Assembly: GCA_025361505.1 (NCBI GenBank)
Contig: JANYKZ010000098.1
Coordinates: 1 to 49,142 of the forward strand
DNA: 49,142 nucleotides
Direction: 5' to 3'
From: Coriobacteriia bacterium
GTDB lineage: Bacteria; Actinomycetota; Coriobacteriia; Anaerosomatales; PALSA-660
Shown: one piece after another, positions 42,400-49,142 of the stretch
Position numbering within the stretch: position 1 is the stretch's first letter
Layout: each line of letters begins with the position of its first letter
Notes under the pieces: generated by a model
Seen by the model: the letters and a program-made list of their open reading frames with translations, nothing else
Told to the model about the DNA's origin: nothing
Database searches by the model: none
Translations under genes and position numbers: made by a program

Positions 42400-44097
42400 A
42401 TGAGGAATCGTTTCCGCACTGCTGTAGTCGTCATGGCTGCATGCGTGCTCGTGCTGGGCGTTCTGTCCGGTTGCGCGCCCGCGAAGACCACGACGGGTAC
42501 GGGTACCGGGGCAACAGGGACGCCGAAGGCCGGCGGCACGATGTCGTTCTACATCGGTGAGCCTGCGTACATCGATCCGTACAACACCCAGGAGTCCGAG
42601 GGCACCGAGGTCGAGCAGGCTCTGTTCGACAGCCTGACCCGCATCGACCCGCTGGACGCCACCAAGCTCATCCCCGCGGCCGCTGATTCCTGGACCGCCA
42701 ACGCGGACGCCACGGTGTTCACGTTCAAGCTGAACAAGAACGGCAAGTTCGCGGACGGCACGCCGGTCACGGCGAAGGACTTCGTCTACGCCTGGACCCG
42801 CATCGTCGACCAGACGACGGTCAACACGCTGACCAAGAAGGCCGATCCTTCGATCATCAGCTACCACCTGTCGAACGTTAAGGGCTACGACAACCTCTTC
42901 GCCGGCAAGACCAAGACGCTCGACGGCGTCAAGGCCGTCGACGACTACACGTTCGAGGTCACGCTGTCCAAGCCGTTCGCCGACTTCCCGTTCGTGTGCG
43001 CCCACCCGGCCCTCGCGCCGGTCCCGCAGGCGCTCGTCGAGGGCGGCGTCGACTTCAACGGCACGAAGGTCGCCTTCGGCGACATGCCGGTCGGCAACGG
43101 CCCGTTCATGATGTCTGAGCCGTGGAGCCACAACCAGTACATCAAGGTGAAGGCCAACTCCAACTACTACGGCACCAAGCCGTACCTGGCCGGCGTGGAC
43201 TTCAAGATCTACAAGGACACCGAGGCTGCCTACACCGACTTCGTCGCCGGCAACCTGGACTTCTCGCCGATCGGCGCCGGCCAGATCAAGGCCGCCGAGG
43301 CGAAGTACGGCACGTCCGACAACGGCTACACGGTCAACCCGGGCAAGCAGACCGTCCTGGGCGCCGAGGATGCCACCTACTACATGATCTTCAACACGAC
43401 GGACCCGGTCTTCAAGAACCCGGCGGTCCGCAAGGCAGTCTCCCTGGGCATCAACCGCCAGGCGATCTGCGACGTCGTGTTCGAGGGCACGCGTGACCCG
43501 GCCGACAACATCCTGCCGCCGGGCATCGCGGGTTACGAAAAGGGCGCATGGGCCGATGCGAAGTACGACCTCGCGGGCGCTCAGAAGGTCCTGACCGACG
43601 CCGGATTCCCCGGCGGCAAGGGCATCCCGGCCATCAAGCTGTCGTTCAACAGTGGCGCCGGCCATGAGAAGATCATGGAGCTCGTGCAGTCCGACCTGGC
43701 CAAGCTCGGCATCAAGGCCACCTTCGACTCCGCCGAGTTCCCGGTCTACCTGAAGCAGCTCGACGCCGGCAAGTTCCAGATCGGCCGTCTTGGCTGGATC
43801 GCGGACTACCCGATCGCCGAGAACTTCCTGTACTCGCTGTTCCAGTCCAAGTCGGGCGACAACAAGTCGAAGTACGTCAACCCCGCCGTCGACGCCGCAC
43901 TGGACGCCGCAGGCAAGATCGTCGACACGAACGCCCGTATCGCTGCCTACCAGGCGATCAACAAGACGATCCAGGCGGACAACCCGGTCACCCCGCTCAT
44001 GTTCTACAAGCACACGCGCGTCGGCTCCGCCCGTCTCCACAACTTCACGTGGGACGCGATGGGCCTCGGCGACTTCGCGACGGTCTGGGTCGAGTAA
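42400..44097 (+). CDS. oppA: Peptide ABC transporter substrate-binding lipoprotein (OppA family)
   Basis: Lipobox VLSGC; SBP family 5 motifs (FYIGEPAYIDPYNTQESEGTEVEQALFDSL); followed by oppBCDF. Confidence 0.95.
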   Translation: MRNRFRTAVVVMAACVLVLGVLSGCAPAKTTTGTGTGATGTPKAGGTMSFYIGEPAYIDPYNTQESEGTEVEQALFDSLTRIDPLDATKLIPAAADSWTANADATVFTFKLNKNGKFADGTPVTAKDFVYAWTRIVDQTTVNTLTKKADPSIISYHLSNVKGYDNLFAGKTKTLDGVKAVDDYTFEVTLSKPFADFPFVCAHPALAPVPQALVEGGVDFNGTKVAFGDMPVGNGPFMMSEPWSHNQYIKVKANSNYYGTKPYLAGVDFKIYKDTEAAYTDFVAGNLDFSPIGAGQIKAAEAKYGTSDNGYTVNPGKQTVLGAEDATYYMIFNTTDPVFKNPAVRKAVSLGINRQAICDVVFEGTRDPADNILPPGIAGYEKGAWADAKYDLAGAQKVLTDAGFPGGKGIPAIKLSFNSGAGHEKIMELVQSDLAKLGIKATFDSAEFPVYLKQLDAGKFQIGRLGWIADYPIAENFLYSLFQSKSGDNKSKYVNPAVDAALDAAGKIVDTNARIAAYQAINKTIQADNPVTPLMFYKHTRVGSARLHNFTWDAMGLGDFATVWVE

Positions 44098-44207
44098 CCA
44101 CGGACACGATCGAAGCTCGCATCTGAAGGTCACGTAGGGGGTGGCAGGACGCCCGTAGGCGCCCTGCCACCCTTCGTGAACGGCCAAGTCGACGGTGAAG
44201 GTCCCGA

Positions 44208-45407
44208 ATGTTCCAATACATCGTGCGAAGAGTGATCCAGTTCATCCCGGTCTTCCTGGGCGTGACTCTGATCCTCTTCCTGATAGCCACCTATCTCCCC
44301 GGCGCTGACGCGGTCCAGCTGCGCATGGGGGAGAAGACGATGTCGCCCACGCTCAAGGCGACCATCCGTCATCAGCTCGGCCTGGACCGCCCCTGGTACA
44401 TCCAGTACGGCGACTATCTGTCGTCGCTGTCGCCGGTGCATGCCACGTACTACGACGGCTCGACAGCCGCCTCGAAGACCTCCGACCCGAGCGTTCGCGT
44501 GCTCGACGGATCGGTCGCCCTCATCATCCCGCGGATCAGCGGCTCCGTGCCCGCGACCGGCCCGGTGAGCTACGAGGTCAGGTCCGGCGTCCCGATAGAG
44601 CGCGGACAGTCCGGTCGCATCGCGATCGGTTCGCTCGCGTTCGAGTTCGACCCGCCCGACCTGGGCGTGTCGCTCTACAACGGTCGGCCCGTGCTCACGA
44701 TCCTGGGCGAGGCCTACCCGTTCACGATGCGGCTCGCGTTCGCCGCCATCTTCCTTGAGATAATCATCGGCATCGGCGCGGGTATCGTGTCGGCCGTTAA
44801 GCGCTACTCGATCTGGGACATCCTGGTGACCCTCGGGACGTCCGTCCTCGTGTCCATCCCGGTGTTCTGGCTGGGCCTCATGCTGCAGTACGTGTTCGGC
44901 ATCTGGCTGCAGAACCTCACCAACGGGGCGTTCTACCTGCCCGTCCTCTTCGAAGGCGGATCGACCGCACCGTTCCCGGCCTACGCCTACTACATACTGC
45001 CCGCCATCACGCTGGCCAGCGTCTCGACGGCCTACGCGGCGCGCATCATGCGCAGCCAGCTGCTCGAGGTGAACAACCAGGACTACATCCGCACCGCGCA
45101 CGCCAAGGGGCTGTCCGATAGCCAGGTGCTGTGGAAGCATGCGATCAAGAACGCGATGATTCCGGTCGTCACCTACATCGGGCTCGACCTCGGGGCCATG
45201 CTCGCCGGCGCGATCCTGACCGAGACGGTCTTCAACCTCCCCGGCGTGGGGTACGCGATCTTCAAGGCCATCGTCGGTCGCGATTTCTCTATCGTGTTCG
45301 GCGGAGTCACGCTGATCCTGCTCGTCGTGATGATCGTCAACCTGCTGGTTGACGTGTCCTATGCCTTCCTCGACCCGAGGATCCGTTATGGCGGGCTGGA
45401 GGAGTGA
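44208..45407 (+). CDS. oppB: Peptide ABC transporter permease
   Basis: MFQYIVRRVIQFIPVFLGVTLILFLI; RTAHAKGLSDSQVLWKHAIKNAMIPVVTYIG. Confidence 0.95.
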   Translation: MFQYIVRRVIQFIPVFLGVTLILFLIATYLPGADAVQLRMGEKTMSPTLKATIRHQLGLDRPWYIQYGDYLSSLSPVHATYYDGSTAASKTSDPSVRVLDGSVALIIPRISGSVPATGPVSYEVRSGVPIERGQSGRIAIGSLAFEFDPPDLGVSLYNGRPVLTILGEAYPFTMRLAFAAIFLEIIIGIGAGIVSAVKRYSIWDILVTLGTSVLVSIPVFWLGLMLQYVFGIWLQNLTNGAFYLPVLFEGGSTAPFPAYAYYILPAITLASVSTAYAARIMRSQLLEVNNQDYIRTAHAKGLSDSQVLWKHAIKNAMIPVVTYIGLDLGAMLAGAILTETVFNLPGVGYAIFKAIVGRDFSIVFGGVTLILLVVMIVNLLVDVSYAFLDPRIRYGGLEE

Positions 45408-45409
45408 GC

Positions 45410-46408
45410 ATGAGCGAGTACGACCGACAGGAAAGTCGCAACGAGGACCACGGGATCGAGGACTCGCACAGCGGCTTGCCCGCGATGCCTCCGATGACCG
45501 ACGCGGAGTCGCACATCCATGACGACCAGGAGAGCCGCACCCTGTGGGGCGATGCCTGGAGACGGCTGCGCAAGAACCGTCTCTCGATCATCGCTCTGGT
45601 GTGGCTGACGATCGTGGTCGTCTCTGCCATCTCCGCAGACCTCTGGGTCCCGAAGACGCTCGGTGACCCCCGCGCGATCGACTCGTCCACCGTCATGGCG
45701 AACCAGTTGAAGGACTCCTCGTTCTCGCACCCGCTCGGCACCGATGACCTTGGCCGCGACATCCTCGGTCGGCTCATCTACGGAGCCCGGGCTTCGCTGA
45801 CCGTCGGCATCGCCGCGGTCGCCATCTCGGTGATCATCGGCCTGCTCCTGGGCGCGCTCTCGGGCTTCTACGGAGGCGCGGTCGACTCGTTGATCATGCG
45901 AATAACGGACGTGTTCCTCGCGTTCCCCTACATACTGTTCTGCGTGCTCATCTTGGCGATGCTCCCATCGTCGGCACGCGGCATCGGCCCCGTCATCGTC
46001 TCGATCGGCCTGCTGGGCTGGCCGAGCTTCGCGCGACTGTTCCGCAGTTCGGTGCTGTCGGTGAAGCAGAACGACTACGTGGACGCCGGTCGCGCCGTCG
46101 GCGCATCCGACTCACGGCTCATGTTCCGGCACATCATGCCGAACGCCATCGCCCCGATCATCGTGTACGCGACGATGTCGATCGGCGGAACGATTTTGAC
46201 CGAGGCGGCGCTGTCGTTCCTCGGACTGGGAGTTCAGCCGCCGGAGATCTCGTGGGGCCGCATGATCAACGACGGCCGCAACTACCTCATCGGCAACCAC
46301 CCGGGTCTGGTGTTCTGGCCGGGCCTCGCCATCATCCTCACCGTGCTCGCGTTCACGTTGCTCGGCGACGGACTGCGCGACGCCCTCGACGTCAAGATGA
46401 AGGACTAG
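45410..46408 (+). CDS. oppC: Peptide ABC transporter permease
   Basis: HPLGTDDLGRDILGRLIYGARASLTVG; DAGRAVGASDSRLMFRHIMPN. Confidence 0.95.
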   Translation: MSEYDRQESRNEDHGIEDSHSGLPAMPPMTDAESHIHDDQESRTLWGDAWRRLRKNRLSIIALVWLTIVVVSAISADLWVPKTLGDPRAIDSSTVMANQLKDSSFSHPLGTDDLGRDILGRLIYGARASLTVGIAAVAISVIIGLLLGALSGFYGGAVDSLIMRITDVFLAFPYILFCVLILAMLPSSARGIGPVIVSIGLLGWPSFARLFRSSVLSVKQNDYVDAGRAVGASDSRLMFRHIMPNAIAPIIVYATMSIGGTILTEAALSFLGLGVQPPEISWGRMINDGRNYLIGNHPGLVFWPGLAIILTVLAFTLLGDGLRDALDVKMKD

Positions 46409-46411
46409 CGC

Positions 46412-47431
46412 ATGGGCGATCACCTGCTGGAGGTCACCGGCCTCAAGATGTACTTCTACACGCGTGACGGCGTGGTCAAGGCCGTCGACGGCGTGTCGTT
46501 CGTGCTCGACAAGGGCGAGACCCTCGGAGTCGTGGGCGAGTCCGGTTCGGGCAAGTCGGTCACCGCACTGACGATGATGCGGCTCACGCCCATGCCCCCG
46601 GGCAAGGTGGAGGCCGGCGACGCGAAGTTCAAGGGCCGCTCGCTCATCACCATGAAGGAAGACGAGATCCGCAAGATCCGCGGCAACGAGATCGCGATGA
46701 TCTTCCAGGACCCGATGACCTCGCTCAACCCGGTCTACCGGATCGGGCGCCAGATCGCGGAGCCGCTCGTCATCCACAAGGGCATGTCCAAGAAGGACGC
46801 GCTCCTTCGGGCCGTAGAGCTGCTCAGGCTCGTCGGCATCCCGAATCCGGAGCAGCGGGTGAAGGACTACCCGCACCAGTTCTCCGGCGGGATGCGGCAG
46901 CGCGCGATGATCGCGATGGCGCTCGCGTGCGACCCCGACGTGCTCATCGCCGACGAGCCGACGACGGCGCTCGACGTGACGATCCAGGCCCAGATCATCG
47001 AGCTCATGCAGGAGCTTCAGAAGCGCACCGGGTCAGCGATCATCATGATCACGCACGACCTCGGCGTCGTGGCGGACATGGCCGATCGCATCCTGGTCAT
47101 GTACGCCGGCCGTCCCGTCGAGTACGGCACGACCGACGAGATCTTCTACAAGCCGATGCACCCCTACACGTGGGGGCTCATGGACTCCATCCCGACCCAC
47201 AGCCTGGTCGAGAAGAGCGCTTTGAACCCGATCAAGGGACAGCCGCCCAGCCTCATCGACGTCCCCTCGGGCTGTGCGTTCCACCCGAGGTGCCCGTACG
47301 CCCAGCAGCGGTGCACGGACGAGATCCCCGAGTACCGGATCGTCGAAGGCACCCATGGGACCGCGTGCCACTTCGCCGGAGATCCCGGTTTTGTCCGACG
47401 ACTGGTCGAGAACGCGGGGGTGAAGGCGTAG
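46412..47431 (+). CDS. oppD: Peptide ABC transporter ATP-binding protein
   Basis: [32 protein letters not shown]; oligopeptide C-terminal Cys motif. Confidence 0.96.
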   Translation: MGDHLLEVTGLKMYFYTRDGVVKAVDGVSFVLDKGETLGVVGESGSGKSVTALTMMRLTPMPPGKVEAGDAKFKGRSLITMKEDEIRKIRGNEIAMIFQDPMTSLNPVYRIGRQIAEPLVIHKGMSKKDALLRAVELLRLVGIPNPEQRVKDYPHQFSGGMRQRAMIAMALACDPDVLIADEPTTALDVTIQAQIIELMQELQKRTGSAIIMITHDLGVVADMADRILVMYAGRPVEYGTTDEIFYKPMHPYTWGLMDSIPTHSLVEKSALNPIKGQPPSLIDVPSGCAFHPRCPYAQQRCTDEIPEYRIVEGTHGTACHFAGDPGFVRRLVENAGVKA

Positions 47432-48499
47432 ATGAAGCTCCTCGACGTTCAGGGACTCGTCAAGCACTTCCCGATCCACAAGGGCCTGCTCATGCGCGAG
47501 GTGGGCCAGGTCAAGGCCGTCGACGGCGTCAGCTTCGATCTGGAGAAGGGCGAGACGCTCGGTCTGGTAGGGGAGTCCGGCTGCGGCAAGTCGACCACCG
47601 GCCGCTGCATCATGCGGCTCATCGAGCCGACCGACGGCGTCGTATCCTTCGACGGTCGCGACGTGCGCTCGCTGAAGGGCCCGGATCTCAAGGCCTTCCG
47701 GCGCGACGTGCAGATCATCTTCCAGGACCCGTACGCGAGCTTGAACCCCCGCTTCACCATCGGCGAGATCATCGGGGAACCGCTCCTCGTGCACAACGTG
47801 GGCAACACCGCGTCGCGCACGTCGCGCGCGAAGGACCTTCTCGAGATCGTCGGTCTCAACCCCGAGCACATCAACCGCTACCCGCACGAGTTCTCGGGCG
47901 GTCAGCGCCAGAGGATCGGCATCGCCCGCGCACTTGCCCTGCAGCCGAAGCTGATCGTGTGCGACGAGCCGGTCTCCGCGCTCGACGTGTCGATCCAGGC
48001 CCAGGTGCTCAACCTGCTCGACAAGCTGCAGGACGAGTTCGATCTGACCTACCTGTTCATCGCGCACGACCTGTCGGTCGTGCAGCACATCTCCGACCGC
48101 GTGGCGGTCATGTACCTCGGCCAGATCGTCGAGATCAGCGACTGGCGCAGCCTGTACGAGGCGCCGCACCACCCGTACTCGCAGGCTCTGCTGTCGGCGG
48201 TTCCCGTGCCGGATCCCGAGATCCAGCGCACCCGCGAGCGGATCCTGCTCGTTGGTGATCCTCCCAGCCCTGTCGACCCGCCGAGCGGCTGCCGCTTCCA
48301 CACACGCTGCCCGATCGCGCAGTTCCCGATCTGCGCCGAGAGCCAGCCGGAACTCCGCGAGGTGCGTCCGGGTCACCGTGCGGCATGCCACTTCGCCGCT
48401 CCGTACCCGATCCCGCTGGACAAGGCCTGCACGACCATGATCGGCGACGAGCCGTGCTCGCCGTACCAAGCGATGATGGCCGCGAAGGCCGCGAAGTAG
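47432..48499 (+). CDS. oppF: Peptide ABC transporter ATP-binding protein
   Basis: [38 protein letters not shown]. Confidence 0.96.
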   Translation: MKLLDVQGLVKHFPIHKGLLMREVGQVKAVDGVSFDLEKGETLGLVGESGCGKSTTGRCIMRLIEPTDGVVSFDGRDVRSLKGPDLKAFRRDVQIIFQDPYASLNPRFTIGEIIGEPLLVHNVGNTASRTSRAKDLLEIVGLNPEHINRYPHEFSGGQRQRIGIARALALQPKLIVCDEPVSALDVSIQAQVLNLLDKLQDEFDLTYLFIAHDLSVVQHISDRVAVMYLGQIVEISDWRSLYEAPHHPYSQALLSAVPVPDPEIQRTRERILLVGDPPSPVDPPSGCRFHTRCPIAQFPICAESQPELREVRPGHRAACHFAAPYPIPLDKACTTMIGDEPCSPYQAMMAAKAAK

Positions 48500-48529
48500 T
48501 AGGGCCGGCCCTGCTCAGGAATGCAGGGG

Positions 48530-48558
48530 TTGGCGGTCGGCGGAGTGGTTGCTATACT
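48530..48558 (+). promoter_or_regulatory. tRNA-Leu promoter
   Basis: TTGGCG - 17 nt - TATACT; the 16-mer GTTGCTATACTCCGAA is shared with 33715-33730. Confidence 0.6.
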
Positions 48559-48588
48559 CCGAATCCGCGCCTCAAGGGGTGCGAGTAC

Positions 48589-48674
48589 GTCCGAGTGGCG
48601 GAATGGCAGACGCGCTAGGTTGAGGGCCTAGTGAGGGCAACCTCATGGGGGTTCAAGTCCCCCCTCGGACACCA
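48589..48674 (+). tRNA. tRNA-Leu (anticodon GAG), CCA encoded
   Basis: Acceptor GTCCGAG/CTCGGAC + ACCA; anticodon loop TTGAGGG in a CTAGG..CCTAG stem; long variable arm; GGTTCAAGTCC T-arm. Confidence 0.95.
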
Positions 48675-48683
48675 CGTATGACC

Positions 48684-48713
48684 AGCGGCTTCTCTCGCAA
48701 GAGGGAAGCCGCT
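48684..48713 (+). terminator. Hairpin terminator after tRNA-Leu
   Basis: AGCGGCTTC ... GAAGCCGCT stem. Confidence 0.65.
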
Positions 48714-48727
48714 TCGATTGTCACTGA

Positions 48728-48950
48728 GGCATCCGGTACGTGTACATCGAGCCGGCGAACCCGACCCTCAACGAAAGGGCCGAGTGGTCGTATCCGACCC
48801 AAGCTCGAGTCTGATCAACTGCTCGGCCACACCGACGATGCCGAGCTCAGGGCGATGCTCGTGGGCCGGCAGGAGTTCTAGCACGTGAATCATCCCCACG
48901 CTGCCTTGGGCAAGCGAACGCACTACGAGGTCCTGCGTGAGAAGATGGCG
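48728..48950 (+). pseudogene. Fossil of an IS481-like transposase C-terminus (frameshift plus stop)
   Basis: GIRYVYIEPANPTLNERAEWS in one frame, then ESDQLLGHTDDAELRAMLVGRQEF*HVNHPHAALGKRTHYEVLREKM in another; resembles the DDE integrase core end (HxYIxPxxPxLNGKVERSH...NxxRPHxALGxxTPYExLREK). Confidence 0.7.
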
Positions 48951-49012
48951 TCGAGAGCAGGGCCAAGCGAGGTTGGGGCCTTCACAGCTCCAGTCCGTCA
49001 TAGGGGGATCTC

Positions 49013-49142
49013 ATGCGTCGTTCAGTCGTTCTGTCTCTGCTGGTGTGCATGGTGGTCGGATTCGCGCCGTCGGGAGGGCATGCCCCAGCATTCGCCTCCG
49101 ACCCCATCTCCGCGACGCAGGTTCTGCAGTCCGGTGTCCTTG
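49013..49142 (+). CDS. Secreted protein, 5' part only (truncated by window end)
   Basis: MRRSVVLSLLVCMVVGFAPSGGHAPAFASDPISATQVLQSGV signal peptide; RBS-like AGGGGG. Confidence 0.6.
   Translation, partial: MRRSVVLSLLVCMVVGFAPSGGHAPAFASDPISATQVLQSGVL

Noticed and set aside
48645-48881. 78-aa ORF beginning in the tRNA
   Set aside because: Starts within tRNA-Leu (the typical GVQVPPRTP artefact) and continues into the transposase fossil; not a gene.

Overview
This is a 49 kb, GC-rich chromosomal segment, most likely from an anaerobic Actinomycetota lineage (Coriobacteriia-like). That placement is inferred from whiA-yvcK-rapZ, amt-glnK-glnD and codon bias. Much of it is housekeeping: coaE, uvrB, uvrA, uvrC, larE, a PduO-type adenosyltransferase, amt-glnK-glnD, rapZ-yvcK-whiA, gap-pgk-tpiA-gpmI-secG, an oppABCDF-type operon and tRNA-Leu(GAG). 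The most striking observation is at 4502-6643. A CadC/ArsR-type repressor gene overlaps (ATGA) a Zn/Cd/Pb-type P1B ATPase. The supplied ORF track starts that ATPase too late, at 4571, because an in-frame TGA (4550-4552) interrupts its N-terminal heavy-metal-associated (HMA) domain. Reading through the TGA restores a complete HMA domain, with the metal site GLD-[TGA]-PDC in place of GMxCxxC. The TGA is followed at 17 nt by a hairpin (4558-4590) with the expected geometry of a bacterial SECIS element, including a G/GU in the apical loop. This is a strong candidate for a selenocysteine-containing (UxxC) metal-transport ATPase. A second unusual locus (18.2-25.9 kb) encodes a TPR protein, an NHL beta-propeller, a Tat-exported [NiFe] hydrogenase and a hexaheme cytochrome c. 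The hydrogenase large subunit ends exactly at DPCIACAVH with no maturation peptide, and the small subunit carries an insertion. Other observations include a degenerate AAA-like protein, an orphan condensation-domain protein, an 18-bp perfect hairpin inside glnD, a LexA box at uvrA, and an IS481-like transposase fossil beside the tRNA.
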